Shown here: piece by piece, positions 46,238 through 59,198 of the stretch | Layout: each line of letters begins with the position of its first letter | Numbering within the stretch: the first letter of the stretch is position 1 | Assembly: GCA_950295325.1 (NCBI GenBank) | Contig: OX485803.1 | Span: 15,748,001 to 15,812,000 of the forward strand | Direction of reading: 5' to 3' | Length of the DNA stretch: 64,000 bases | Origin: Polytrichum commune | Taxonomy: Eukaryota > Streptophyta > Polytrichopsida > Polytrichales > Polytrichaceae | Program-made: the position numbers and the translations under genes | Notes under the pieces: model-generated | What the model was told of the DNA's origin: nothing | Database searches by the model: none | What the model saw: the letters and a program-made list of their open reading frames with translations, nothing else

Positions 46238-49200
46238 CTACTCTAACCTGGGAGCAGGTGGAGCACCTGCCAGCCATCCCCAAACACCAGTACTTTCCTT
46301 CTGGGAAGCTTCAGAGGCTGCTTTCTCAAAGATGACCTTCTGGCGCTGAAGTAGGTCAAGCTCCTTTTGAATCTGCTCCATGGAACTCAACTTCTGTCTC
46401 AATTCTGCAACCTCTACCTCCAGCCGGAACGACCGATGTTGTTCTCCTTGCAGCTGGCTGCGAACCGATAGGAGCTCCTGTTCCACATCAGCCAAAGAAG
46501 ACAAGGCAGTAGCATTCTCCACCTTAAGCTCCTCAACCTGTTTAGCCAAGGCTGCTATTCGTAGTTGGTCAACTTCATCATTTGTGAAGGCCTGCATTTT
46601 TCTTGTAGCTGGAGCCTCATCTTCCAGGATCATCTTGGTCTCTGAAGGAGATTTATCAAGCTCTTGGTCCAGAAATCTTAACTCAGCTAAATCTTGGGAA
46701 ACAGCCCCAATCTCTTCCATTTCCTGGGAGTCTGCTGTGTCCACTGTGTCCACTACTGGTAAGTCCACATCCACCATCAGTGGCTTCTTCAGAGGACCCA
46801 ACTTGAACACATGGACGTCACTGCTGAACTTACCGTTGTAACCACCAAAGGTCAGGAGAGACTCTCCAGAAACTACAACACTCAATCCCTCACTGGCTAC
46901 AGAAGAATTTCCCTCAACAGTTGCTACTGTGGACCACATTAAAGTGGCCATGTCCAGGACGTGCGTCTCGGAAATGGCACCCTTGTTATCACCGCCTCCG
47001 AATACATACCAACTGTCACCAATAGTGGCACCAGCATGTCCTGCCCTTGGAGTGGGTATGGAGCCTTGTGTTTGCACTGGCGACCACTCCATATTCACGA
47101 TGTCAAGCACATGCAGATCACCGTAGCAAGTAGAATGGGAGCCACCCCCGAAGAAAAAAATGTACTTGTCATTGTAAGCTGCTGCTATATGGTCTGATCG
47201 TGGAGACGGAGGAACACCGGATGGTATTACAACATCCCACGTCATTGTTTCCAGGTCTAGAACATGGAGATCATTCAACAAACGCCTCTTCAGATCTTCT
47301 CCTCCAAACATATATATCTGTGCGCCGATAAGAGTGATAGTCTGCCCCCCACGAGCTGGAGGCGCTTTACCAAAGACGTCCATACTGGTCCAAGATGAAG
47401 TGTGTGTATCGAAAGAGTAAAGCGTGACGTTTTCTTGGCCGTATTTAAAGTGGCCTGCCACCGAAATGAGCTTCCTTCCCCACCTCACTACACTGTGTCC
47501 AGCACATTGAGGGAACCAAGGTTGAAGAGGCTCCGGCTGAGATGAAAGTGGAGACTGAGGGACCTTCGTGTCAGCCTTTGTCCATTCAAGTGTTTTCAGA
47601 TCAAGCACCTGCACATCATTCAAGAAGCGACCGTTGTGATTGCCACCAATGACATAAAGCTTACCCTCCACAACTGCAGCTGCATGCTTGTAGCGAGCAA
47701 GTGGCTTCCTGCCAGTCACTGTGACTGGCACCCATTCCTGGTAGGTTGTGATTGCGTCGATGCCCTCCATCTCAGGCTTACTCTCGACTTCAGACTTGAT
47801 CTCAATCTCAATTTCAGACTCGTTCTCACTGCTTTTCTTGACTTCTGGGTCCAGTTCCTTTGGGGTCAGCAAGTCGTCAGATGTGTGCTGCCCATTTGAA
47901 ACACATGGTACATCCTCCTCTCTTGGTGAGCTGGGAACATCTTTTTCCAATAGTAACTTGGTGAGTTCCCTTGAAGCAGACTCTACTGAAGCTGTATCCG
48001 AAGCTGTGTCTGGAACCTCTTCATTTCGTGGCTGAGCTTTCGTCAACCAATTAGGGTCTGAATCTTCTAGCGTCCGAACAAAGAGCCTCATGGCCTCCAT
48101 AGAGTTCATATTCCCCAGATGATTCCAGCTGTTCCATTTTGCTGTCTCCACCACGTGCCAAGTCCATGGCTTCGGTGTAGTGCAAGGTCCCAAGGTTGCC
48201 TGTTTGTAGAGAGCATAGAGGAGAAGCACTGTATCGTCCGACAACCCTTGCGCCAACCCCTTCCTAGACCTATTTCACATGCACACACACACCAATATCA
48301 CATTCGGCTGTTTAGTGCAATTACAAGAATCGGAAAAATGAAAGGCCACGAGGATAAAGAGATTACTCAACTTCACAAAATCTCAAGCCATTGCCCAACC
48401 ATAGGTTCTAAGCTTGACAAATAATGGATAAGAGTCCCACGACAATGAATTCATACTTTCCTAAAGCAGATTACATCTTGAATAGACATGAGCATTGGTA
48501 CGAATATTACCAAGAGGGCAATGGAACTCTAATTCATCAAAGTGGAAATCTTGTGCACAAGTGTAATCACACCGTACTCGATAGCATACAGGACACGTGA
48601 CAGCTTTCGTGAGACTTCCAACACACTCTCGCGCTCAAAATGCATGATCTACGATTGAGAGTGATTGCAGAATATAATAAACGAGCAAAATGGTAATCAT
48701 GCATTGGCCTTACAAGAGGATCTCAACCCAATTTCCGCACATTTGAACGGAAAACCTGACACCTCGTAGTCTAGACTTCACACTCAACACAAACGAGCAA
48801 ACGGATCTCACGATCACCAGATTCACATCACATGCCATTAAAAGACAATCAATACCACACATTGCCCTCACGATCAGAGCTTCACCCAAATTTATCGATA
48901 CAACCGAAGCTCGACACAAAACCTCAGACACGTACAAAGAAACAAAATGCCACACCAATCGATCGCGACCTCGAGAATGTTGATGCGATCACGAGCCACC
49001 GACAAGAAAAATGCTCGATCGCATGACCAAAACAGAGCAAATAATCAGGGGAGTGACCAGCTGACCCAATCGCGGTGACTTGGACTCCAGAAGACGGGCA
49101 AGGAGGATCCGAGACAACGGCAGAACAAGAGAAAGTGGAGAGGCAGAAGGATTTGGTGCAAGAGAGACAAGCATTTGTTGTGAGAGGGGGTAGTAAGGGA

Positions 49201-49349
49201 CGGATCGAGACCTACAACGAGCGGCCCGAGGCAGAAGAAGGCGAGGAAGGGGCGGAAGCGGAAGCGGAGGGGAAGCCTGCGTAGGCAACGGCTGCGTAGA
49301 AACGGTCGGGGTAGGGCAATTGCACCATGGGAGGAGTGCGATTGTCCAT
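46238..49349 (-). CDS. Kelch acyl-CoA-binding protein, class IV type (719 aa, 2 exons)
   Basis: Binds acyl-CoA esters and, through kelch blades, protein partners; plant members are cytosolic. Exon 1 is 49,216-49,349 (MDNRTPPMVQ, then YPDRFYAAVAYAGF). Exon 2 is 46,238-48,263. The intron of 952 bp has GT-AG ends and the split Leu codon restores frame. The acyl-CoA-binding domain spans about residues 12-116, with LLLYALYKQATLGPC and AKWNSWNHLG. An acidic linker follows. Six kelch repeats at about 220-535 show GG doublets (VIGG, FGGED, FGGGSH, FGGGDN, FGGYN), and one is weakened to VAGH. A coiled coil spans about 608-700, and the C-terminus is WGWLAGAPPAPRLE. Domain order and length match Arabidopsis ACBP4/ACBP5. 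Confidence 0.93.
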
Positions 49350-49359
49350 CGCCTCTCCA

Positions 49360-49465
49360 CTCTTCCTTTCTTTCTCTCTCTCTCTCCCCCCCTCTCTCTC
49401 TCTCTCGCTCCTCTTCTGTTTTCTTCTGTTTTCTTCTCTTCCTCTTTCTCTGCTACTCTCCCTCC
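49360..49465 (-). other. GA-rich leader of the ACBP gene
   Basis: Immediately upstream of the ATG, the coding strand is a GA-rich tract (GAGAGAGAGAAAG and similar). GA-rich leaders and promoters are common near plant gene starts. The transcription start was not located. Confidence 0.5.
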
Positions 49466-49469
49466 TAGG

Positions 49470-50589
49470 GTTTGGGAAGTACCCTTGGGCCCAAAAGGAG
49501 GGAGACGAAGTTCCCCTCGCGTTCCCTTCGAGTTCCCTTCATGTTCCCCATACTTGCTTGAGTTACGCTCTATCTCGCGAACGAAAGCGTCCATTAAGGT
49601 ATGGGGGTCTTGACCCTTAACTTCCCAAGCCTATGAAAGGGGTTGTGTTGAGTGCGTTCCACTCCGTATTGGTTGTGGAATTTTCATGGACAAGTTTTGA
49701 GGTCAAAATTGGATTTATATGTGGGATCTTGAAACATGGGAGATCAGTTATAAGGAGAAAAAAAAAGGGCACAAATAGTTCTTGGTATTTGAAGATTTTA
49801 AGGATTGAAGGAAGTAATGCACATGAAAATGTAATGTTTTATCCCCTTGGGGGAAAAAAAAAACTTTTACCAATCAAGTTCACCTAGAAAATGAGATAAA
49901 TGCTTGTGTGATCCACTGCAAGAGAGCAACTCAACATTTGAGCATCTACACAAATTCTCGTGACAAACTGTGCAAACCAAAACAAGCTAGCCACCTTACA
50001 TTTGGAGTATGCAAAGTATTCCGTGTTTCTAACGACGTATGATGTATAAAAAAAAATCCCTACAAATTAGAATCTACAAATGATAAACTAAACGGTCTAT
50101 GTGAGCACATAGGTCGTTTTTATATAACATTTTTAAGAAACACTTTGATGTTTATAGTTACTTTGATTGGGGATGAATGAGCTAGGTGGGGTTAATGTAG
50201 GGAGAAAATCATCCATGAACCCAAATTGTGTTGCTTGGAAAGTTAGGGGTTAATAAATGATTGTTCATTCAAGCATGGTTGTTTTTCATATAATTCGTCA
50301 TAAAAACTATGGTTGTTAAACAATTGCTAGAGTTATGTTCTATCTATTAATAAGTCATTAAGGTATGTGGGTGTTATTTGGTGTGCTTTTCATGTCTCCA
50401 ATTTCTATTGATTAGGTTTATGCAACATAAATTGTGTTGCATTAGAAAATTTATGATGAAGCATTTGCAAAAATTGGGTTCTTTAAATGAATACCCCCCC
50501 CCCCTTATTGTGTTGACTATATGAGTCTATAGTGTTGACTACTAAATCTAGAGTGGTTCACATGTAGATTGTTATGGTTTGAAACACAT
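49470..50589. other. No recognisable gene
   Basis: Spacer upstream of the ACBP gene. Poly-C tract at 50,496-50,505. Confidence 0.45.
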
Positions 50590-50880
50590 GTTTTGTTGGG
50601 ATTATGTTCTTAGATCTAACCTAACCACACACTACTCAATATATAGGTGTTTGAGTAAGATAAAATAACCAACTAAAGCCCTCGCACCTTAAGATATGTA
50701 GACACATCTAACCCTTCTCATATAATGTGAAGCATTGAATTAGTGCAAGGCGATTGGCAAATCTAAACGATTGTGCCCGCAACCACTTTCCTCATCATTC
50801 TTGGAGCTCATATGAATATCTTATTCAAAGTGAAGACACTCTTTTTTGTTTAATGATCATGTAGCTCACCCCCCCCCCTC
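50590..50880. repeat. Diverged member of the 609-1560 repeat family
   Basis: GATTATGTTCTTAGATCTAA, CCTAACCACACACTAC and TATAGGTGTTTGAGTAAGAT correspond to 1515-1564 plus 2891-2905. GCGATTGGCAAATC and ATATGAATATCTTATTCAAA correspond to 1305-1385. The sub-blocks come in a different order from copy A. Confidence 0.55.
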
Positions 50881-51871
50881 CAATAATGGTGACTATTATA
50901 ACCTCTTTGGTGTCCATGTCTTTTGGACGCCCTTTCTTAGATCCGCGTCTAATCACGACTACTCAATTATGGGTTTACATCTATAATGTGCAATTGAATT
51001 GCACCTGCTAACTTTAAGTTTAAAGAAAAATCTCTACTTAGTCACTCATAACATTAACTCTCCGTGGCCTTAAAATGGGACTTTCAACTTCAAATAGTCG
51101 CATCTTGCTCAAGAAAAACTTAGTTCTAGCAATTGGTCTTCTCCATATGTAGTGGACGAACTTTGTCATTGAACTCCAAAAGCTTGATCTTGAAGCCCTT
51201 GTAAAGTTAACTTAATGCATGGTTCAATGTGTCCATGATCTTCTTCTTATATGAGACCTTTGAAGGCAGATGTGTCTTTCATGTGATAGATCAATTGCTA
51301 CGTGGATATCTTTAGCCTCTTTTGACTTGATTAGAAGAACGACGAAGCCCGAGAACTGAACAAGTTACAGATAGCACGCCTTCATACCTTTCCTATATAG
51401 TCTTAGAAGATCATGAGATGAGTCTCTTTAGCTAGATTAGGTTTTTAAATTACAAGAAGGAAAAAAACTAACCAACGCGTGTTCGTCTCGGGTATCAAAC
51501 TATGATATAATCAATGCTTAAAGATGATTGTTTTAGCATCTTCTACCCTAACCCAACAACAACAAAAAGAAGAAGAAGAAGAAGAAGAAGAAGAAGAAGA
51601 AAGGATTTCCCAACATTGACTAATTAGAAGCAACGAAGCAATGAAGAAAAAGGTGGGTGAGCTCACCAGTGTAGCACAGAAAAATAGGCGGAGTCTAAAT
51701 TCGCAATTCCTTGTTACCAATGTACAAATCAAACAAGATTTGATCTCCTCCTTTGAAATTTTCCATCATAAACATCACAAAATAGTCCCAAAAAAAAACA
51801 CGCAATAGAGTATGAGGATCTTTCATCGCAGCAATACAATTGAGAGGGATGGACAAAACCTTCTTCGGAAT

Positions 51872-51910
<39 letters not shown>

Positions 51911-54240
51911 ATGACTAGATCCAGCTAGGAGACACATGCCAAGCTACTTTCAAAAAGCACCCACCGAGCTACTTCCGCATTATTGGACTTGGCGGGGTAA
52001 GGTTGAGGCATCTTTAATCAAGAAAATAAGAGAGTTTGCATTTGTTTGTGAGGAGTAATAGCCAGGAATTGTTTATCTTGTGAAGGGAAACAAATTCTAA
52101 GGAGAATGCGATTTTGATTTTCAAAAAAATCATGGATATGGAAATTGCTACAAATTTTGAAATGTAAATTCTAGGGTTACACATAGTCGATCTATAGGTC
52201 AACTCATACCTGCTCATCTCAATGCTATGCCTTGGCTACAACAATTGTCAAAACTCTTGTGAGGGTAATCAATCACAAGCCCCCAACACATAATTTTTAG
52301 CTTTGTTTGCCTAAAAAATATATAATTTTCATCTATGTTGGCATTACATGACCCTAGTGAACGGTTGAATGGACCTAGTCAACTATGGATGCCTCGAACT
52401 TAGGTGGAAATTTGGGCAACACATAGAGTGACTTGTTGGGAAACCTACCATAGGCATCATGATGGATGGTGGCAGGCCTCACCCAAACCCATTCCCCTCA
52501 AGTGAACACGCATCATCAGCCAAGTAATGTTATGTTATCTAGTATGCCTCGTGAAGTGATAAAATATCAATAGACATTTGGGCAATCTATTACAATTGAC
52601 TAAGAAGCTTGAGGGACATCAAGAGTTGTACAACCTAGCACTTTGAAAGTTGAAACTCTAAATCCTTCAAATGAAATGGTATACCTACCCATGTCCTAAT
52701 CCACAAATAATCCATCATCCAAATGCCGAAACCAATAGTAGGGTTCTTCAAAAGCATGAACAACATGCCACTTAATAAAAATAAATTAATGCACTATAAA
52801 GTTAAGTTTGTGTGGTTTTCATCTAACAAATCAATATCATTGGATCCCCAACCCCCCCATGTGACATCAAAAAATTCAACGATGCAGTGCACTTTGACAA
52901 TTTAAACCGTCCATCATTTTAATGGACCTGTTTTTAATGATTGAGTAACCCAAGTTAATCTTGAAGAAATCACCAAATTTGTTGGGAGCGTCACCTTAAG
53001 GACCGCTCACCATTATCAATGTTTTACCCTTCCCTTGGTAGGTGCTATAAAACATCACCCACCTTTGACGAGAGCAACCCAACAATGCACTGAACAACAA
53101 CAACACTCAAATGAGGTTGTGAGTCAGTATATGGGTATAGAGCTAATTAGGTGTCCTTGTAAGGTAGCCGACCCATTTCCGACCACCACCTTATTTTTGC
53201 AGCTGAGGCCAACCTATTTCCGTGCAACACAATATCAAATTTTGATTAGCACTAACATGTCATGATGGAAATCCAACCTATCCATGAGTCAGTGGCTAAG
53301 GTGACAACTAGGTTTAGATTGCAAGCACATTTAGGCACCGCATATTATCAATTATGGGAATCAAACATCAGTTCTCTAACCAATTGGTGATAAAAAAAAA
53401 AAAAAAAAGGTATCTATATCACAAATATGGGTCGCACAAAATATCCACATAGAAAATTCATAGTAATTTGGTTGTTGCAAAAAATTTATGAAAATAATGA
53501 GTTGCTTCTTATTTCTATTTCTCTACATGCAAAAGTTTTTTTTTACTCTTACCTACTAAACCGCATATATTCTAGATTGCTTAACTAGTTGGGAATGGGT
53601 TGGCTAGGTACCTTAACCCTTAAAGACATGGGGGAGTTAGCTTGAATCAAAGATGTACTTTAAAGTATCAATTAGAAACTTTATATTTTGTGTTGGCATA
53701 CAAGAGAAAGTTTTGGAGAGTTAAATTTGATTCAAATATGTGTGATTGGCTTATGGATCTTTATCCTTGGTCTTCACCAAATCATTTTACAAGCATCTTC
53801 CTTCACGAAATAATAAAAATTCCAAGATGTATCAAAACCACTTGATTCTTTGATATATCTGGCTATAATTATGAATTGCATAATTTGGTGGGAAAAACCA
53901 AAAATATAATCATGTCACTAACATTACTACTTTCCAAAAAAGTAAATGTTGTCACAAAGAAATATCTAAAGGTTCCAACCACTTCAAGGTCCATACCTTA
54001 GAGTCATTCTTATAAAAATTCAATCAGTTTTGTCTAGATGGAGCAAAACTTTATTATGCCAAGGTGCAAGAAAATCAACAAGAAAAAATAAATAAAAAAA
54101 AAAAATTGCCCATGAAATATATCTTTGAAAAATGCTCACAACCACTTTTTGGCTTCTTGGACATTTAGGGGTCAGTGACTCGGCACCAGTGCCCATGAAG
54201 TTAGTGTTTGGGCATAGTCAATGAAGATCCTAGTGATTCT
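50881..54240. other. No recognisable gene; two microsatellites
   Basis: GAA repeats at 51,567-51,602 and GA repeats at 51,877-51,908. A poly-A tract at 53,393-53,408. Other frames are short and unsupported. Confidence 0.5.
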
Positions 54241-54640
54241 AAATCCAACCGGTTACATGTTGACGTAATCTTCCAGTTTTCCTTCATTCATTTGAGGTAT
54301 ATTCCATGGATTCCTCTAGAATGATAGCTAATTCTCCTGAAGTTTCCAACTTCAACCGGTTCAATGATCAGGGAGAACCGGCAGTTAGTTACAAATGAAC
54401 CGGTTGAGTTTGAGAAATAACCGGTTGAAGTTCAAGACTGCAAGAAAATCACCGATCATTGTAGAGGGATTTATAGAATACACCCCAATTCAATAAAAGA
54501 AAAACCGGAGGATGTCAACATGTAACCGGTTGGAGTTGCAAACACTAGGATCTCAACCGGTTATGCCCAAAATCTCCCCGACCACTGAACCGGTTATTCC
54601 TCAAACTCAACCGGTTCATCTGCAACTAACCACCGGTTGT
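54241..54640. repeat. AACCGGTT cluster in an inverted-repeat element
   Basis: Eight perfect AACCGGTT palindromes start at 54,247, 54,354, 54,398, 54,419, 54,524, 54,555, 54,588 and 54,609, with a near match (CACCGGTT) at 54,632. The interval 54,292-54,361 is a diverged reverse complement of 54,419-54,489, so part of the unit can fold back. Its right half is collinear with 770-1000 and 6,470-6,700. Confidence 0.85.
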
Positions 54641-54871
54641 CCTCGAGCAGTGCTCGGAACATTATTGAGTTGTTGACCTTGAAATATGAGAGAACCCGAA
54701 AGTCAACAAGACCGGTACTTAAGATAACTTACATGGAAATTGGTTGGTCCTATACACGAGGTTCGAGAAGGTGGCCAAATCAAGCACGTGCCAGTCTAAA
54801 AGTTATCCGAGACTCATTTTGTATTGCTCGTGGTCAATGATCGGAACTTCATTACAAGCAATGACTTATTA

Positions 54872-55313
54872 GGGCCACTTCACACACGAGACTGAGAGCC
54901 CGTGACCATTACACTTCAAGCACTCTCATTGGTGGAAAAGGCGGAGCCGGTCCAAGTTCACTTCTTCACACTACGCTTGAGGGACCAACGGAGTATGTGA
55001 ATGCACGATGGATGTAAAGTCTACGTGGATTCCTAGATGGCATCCAATGGAACATGTTTCATGGTCACTCTGACTATTTTCAAAAACCACCCCTTGGAGG
55101 TAAGGTCTAACACAAAACTGGGAGACCATGGCACTCCGAACGCTCACAACCGTTGATTCATTCCATTTTATCATGCTTGACGACCCGCATGAATAGAAAC
55201 TCGTTGAAATAGCATTTGGTTGAGGGCCCGGTCACATATGGCTTCACACTACACTTGAGGGTCCGTGACCGGACTACATGATTTTGGAGGTGTGCTTTTG
55301 TGTGAAGTGGCCC
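54872..55313. mobile_element. PIF/Harbinger-type MITE, second copy of the 9-kb family
   Basis: Begins GGGCCACTTCACACACGAGA and ends TTTGTGTGAAGTGGCCC, with TTA on both sides (54,869-54,871 and 55,314-55,316). It is alignable with 9041-9536 but about 50 bp shorter, having lost a segment near its right end. Confidence 0.85.
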
Positions 55314-55316
55314 TTA

Positions 55317-55884
55317 GGCCTGCTTCACACTATGGCCGTCCAAGTCGAGAGGCCGTGGGATTGAGTGGCCAAACTTTGTTGAGAGTCCAAAGAAATGGGC
55401 TGCAAATACATAGCCAATAAAATATAGTAAGTGAAGCCTTCGGCCGGGCATAGTGTGAAGCCTCCAAAGGCCAAGCCGAAAGTCCAAACCTTGGCCATGA
55501 ACTCCCACGGCCTCTTGACTTGGACGGTCATAGTGTGAAGCCTCCAAAGGCCGAGCCCAAAGTCCAAACCCGAAGGCGCATCCAATTTTATTCCTTGCTC
55601 AAAATAACCCCTCCAATCTAACGGCCAAGATCTTGTCAATGATTGATTTTTTAATGAAAAAAAGCGACAGCCTCTCGACCATAGTTTGGGTTTCCATTCC
55701 CGTCCGACCCAAACTTCCTTCAAGAGTCCGTCGCCTTCTTCAAAAAGTAATCATTTTAAATTGCGACGGCCTTTGGACTTTGGCCATAGTGTGAAGGGTC
55801 GAGAGGCCGAACTCTTGGTTTCTTGCAATATGATTGGTGGAGATCGGTGGCCTCTCGACCTTCGGCCATAGTGTGAAACTCCCC
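55317..55884. mobile_element. PIF/Harbinger-type MITE, different family, abutting the previous one
   Basis: Begins GGCCTGCTTCACACTATGGC and ends GCCATAGTGTGAAACTCCCC. TTA flanks it at 55,314-55,316 (shared with the neighbour) and 55,885-55,887. Inside, the block CATAGTGTGAAGCCTCCAAA occurs twice (55,449 and 55,531), so the interior is itself partly duplicated. Confidence 0.75.
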
Positions 55885-56137
55885 TTAGTACACTCTATAG
55901 TCTGTAGTATCACACCTATGGCAACCAAAGTGCACGTGATATTATGGAGTTTTGTAGTGTTAGCATGGATGCGTGATACTAGTGAATTAGTGTAGCATGT
56001 GTCACTGTGGAATAACACAAAGAAGATGTGAGGATAGTTTGAATTCGTTCTCCCGTCACCTACGCTAGTGTGGTCCACTCCACTTGGCCGTCCAGGGTGA
56101 TGTGGTGGATGCATGCACCAATATTCAACAAGTGACA

Positions 56138-56140
<3 letters not shown>

Positions 56141-56168
<28 letters not shown>

Positions 56169-56174
56169 AAGAAG
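56141..56174. repeat. GAA microsatellite
   Basis: About eleven GAA units. Confidence 0.95.
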
Positions 56175-56588
56175 ACATCCATATGTTGATACATGGCGTA
56201 ATGCGAGGGTGTGGGCTGACTTCTTGGTTGGTTTGCATTAATGACAAATTTCATGATATCAGGGAGAGAAATGTGACAATAAGGAGTGAGATTTGAGCTA
56301 CGAACATTTGTTCCCTAGAATTTTGGGATATTGGAGAGTGTGTGATATTGTGAAGGTTGATATTACAGAGTTTAGGGTGTACCCCTCTCCCATGCTAACC
56401 AAGGTTTAGCAAAAGGAGAAAAAACAAGGGATTCATGTGGAGAAAGAGGAAATTATCGCATACGAGCGGACCTTTTAAACATCCCACATAGAAGCCTTCA
56501 AATAGTATGCCCGAAGGTCAATTATTTTTAGTTGATTTGACGTCAAAATCAGCTTTAAAAACCCCAAGTTAGTCTAGTCCAAATTATT

Positions 56589-56652
56589 TGTGATGAGTTG
56601 ACAACAAACCTATACGGCATACTATTTGAAGGTTTGTTGTCAACTCATCACA
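56589..56652. repeat. Perfect 23-bp hairpin
   Basis: 56,589-56,611 is the exact reverse complement of 56,630-56,652 (core GATGAGTTGACAACAAACC), with an 18-nt loop. A second inverted pair, CCTTCAAATAGTATGC near 56,502 and its complement in the loop and right arm near 56,619, overlaps it. Confidence 0.9.
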
Positions 56653-56969
56653 ACTCATCAGGTTTTGATGTTGGATGGATGAGAGATACGCTTTGTACGT
56701 GGGCATTCCCTCTCCTTGATCCATGTTAAGAAAAGAGTCATGTGGTTCAAGTGCAATTTTGTGACTGCAATGGTAGTCCCCCGATGATGCAAAGGATATT
56801 CAAGTGAAATGCCCTCTTGACATGAAACAACAAAAATTGGAGCATAAAAACGGAAAGCGGAGAAAGCATGCTTTCCAAGCTCAAACCAAGACCACTTCCG
56901 ACATGGTGATGTGCTTGATAAGCGAGCGTAAAAGGGGAAATTGTAGGAGTTGGAGTTACCCCATGTCAT

Positions 56970-58344
56970 TACAATTTTAAAAACATAGGAAAATAAAGGC
57001 GAGGAAAAAGAAGAATAAGATGGAATCTAAGATTGAGTGTATTGAGATGACACCATCTGCTAATCCTTTTGAACTCATCCGAGACTTTAATGAGGAAATG
57101 GTAATTGGAGATCCGAAGAGCAATAATGAAGATGAACTAGGAATAAGTGCGGTAGTATTAGGCCCTTCAAGAAGCCTATTGCCAAAAGGAAGTAAGAAAA
57201 CGAGTCTCGCAAGAAGCATGTTTATGTTACTTCACACATTGTGGAAGAGAGGTTGGGTGGGATGAAGGAAAACGAGGAAGCATGGACTGCTCATATTGAT
57301 CCTAACATGGGGAGTCCTTCAGTCACATTGGAGGCACCAATGCTGGAGGTTGCAAAAGAATCCACAGTTGCTTGTGTGGAATCGAGGTCTAGTGAGTTGA
57401 CAGAACCTATTAGTTCAGATTCCCCGACAAGAGGTGGGGGGATTGATTGTAAGTTGGAGAAGGTAGGCTCTGTCAAGTCTATTAGAAATGTGGTTCCCCT
57501 ATATTAAGTGAAGGAGTATGCTCAGTTGAGGCATTGAACCATGTTTTTGATGTTAAGAAATTTTTGGAGAAGTCTTTGGATGACATTGTTTATCACAATA
57601 AGCCACGATTAGAGGAAGTTATCATCATACACATGAGAAATAGGCATAAGGATAGTAAGGACCTTGCATCATATCAAGGGGAGTTGCATCGGTTTATCAA
57701 TAATATGAACCCAATGGTGTGAAATATTGTGGTTGACATTTTTTCACAATGGATGCACAAGGAGAGACGGAGAGTGTGAATGAAACTAAACAAATTTTGG
57801 AGTGTGAAAATTGATCCCCGATCAAGGAGGGGACTCGTTGTCTTAGGTGGGAGGTATGTATTCGGGTAATTGACATACGGGAAATCTTAGGACAAGATGA
57901 ACCAAGAAATGGTAACTTTAGAACGTAGATTTTGAATGAATGTGGGGACACGGGCCTACATCTCCTAACAATGAAAACCAACAAATAAATATTGAAGGAG
58001 GGGATATATCATCTCGATTGAATGATGAAGTCTTGAAAACTACGTTGGATATTGTTTAGGGTTTAGATTCCCTTATGACTCATATCTCTCCCATTACGAG
58101 TGAAATGGGGTACAAGTATGGGGACCGATCTCGTGAATTCATGATTGCGTTAGGCTTTACATGTCCGTGTGATGTTGGAACTATTAGGTTGAAGGTGTGG
58201 ACGGTTTTAATGAAGGAGGGAAGTAATGAACAAATGGCCTTCTTAGGGGTTGCTTACATCATGGACTATGAAGTTGTCCCTTGCTCCTCTGAAATATGTG
58301 ACTGGTCATTGAACTTGTCTCGGGACCACTTTGGTTTACATTAA
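56970..58344 (+). other. Three unidentified short frames
   Basis: Plus-strand frames at 57,020-57,265 (begins MESKIECIEMTPSANPFELI), 57,534-57,722 (with HMRNRHKDSKDLASY) and 58,075-58,344 (with EMGYKYGDRSREFMIALGF) have somewhat protein-like composition. I find no domain, and stops separate them. This may be a decayed transposon-associated gene. Confidence 0.25.
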
Positions 58345-59195
58345 GAAAAGAATGTAAGAGTGACCATGAAACTTGAGGTTCCCAAAAAGCCTAATTTCAT
58401 GCCTACGTTATCCACTGTCATGGTCCAACATGTTTTACAGTGGGAGAGCAAAAGTAGTTATCTTGCTGCAATTGTTAGAGGACCATGATAAAGAAATCTT
58501 TTTTTAATTTGGTTTTTTTCCAAACGTTTTTCACATTTACGAGGAAGAAATGAAGAAGGTCAAACATGAAGAAAATTCTCAAAACTACCTTTTTTGAACA
58601 TGTGTTTAAAAAAAACCAACACATCCACTTTTTGGTGCATGGTCACTTCTCTTGGTCCATGTTCAATTTACACCTAGTTAGGGACCCAAAGCCCTGAAGA
58701 GTGCATTTTTTTAAGAAATTGGACCATGCAAGTATTACCATGAAGTGTGAAATGAAAGAAATGTCCCCTGACATGGGATAACTTCATGGCCCATGATGTA
58801 AACAACCCCTTAGACTCTAAAACGGGAATACCATGATTGAGAACATTTATGAATATTGCAATTATTTTAGGAGATGATTGGACAACAAAAAGTGCACAAG
58901 ACTAGGTGTTGAAAGATTTATTCCATGTCATGAGATCTTCAATACAAAGGAATCTTAAGCTACTTTTGGGATGGAATGAGGTTAAAATGGGATGTCACAT
59001 AGTTTAGCATGATTGCGCAAGTGTAGGAGGATGTATTTGCACAGCAAAAATTATGTTTAACATTGAGTGTATCCGGGACAATAGGGGCTTTAGATAGTAG
59101 CAGTGGCTTGTGAAGGCCAACAAGCATATGGATTTGACCTCTTCTTGTTACAAGATGGCTCAATAATTGCTCGATAATTGCTCGAGGTTGGAAGC
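58345..59195. other. No recognisable gene
   Basis: AT-rich spacer. Confidence 0.5.
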
Positions 59196-59198
59196 TTA

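Noticed and set aside
48989-49594. 201-codon minus-strand frame
   Set aside because: It overlaps exon 1, the leader and part of the intron of the ACBP gene in a different frame. The correct exon reads YPDRFYAAVAYAGF and splices in phase to exon 2.
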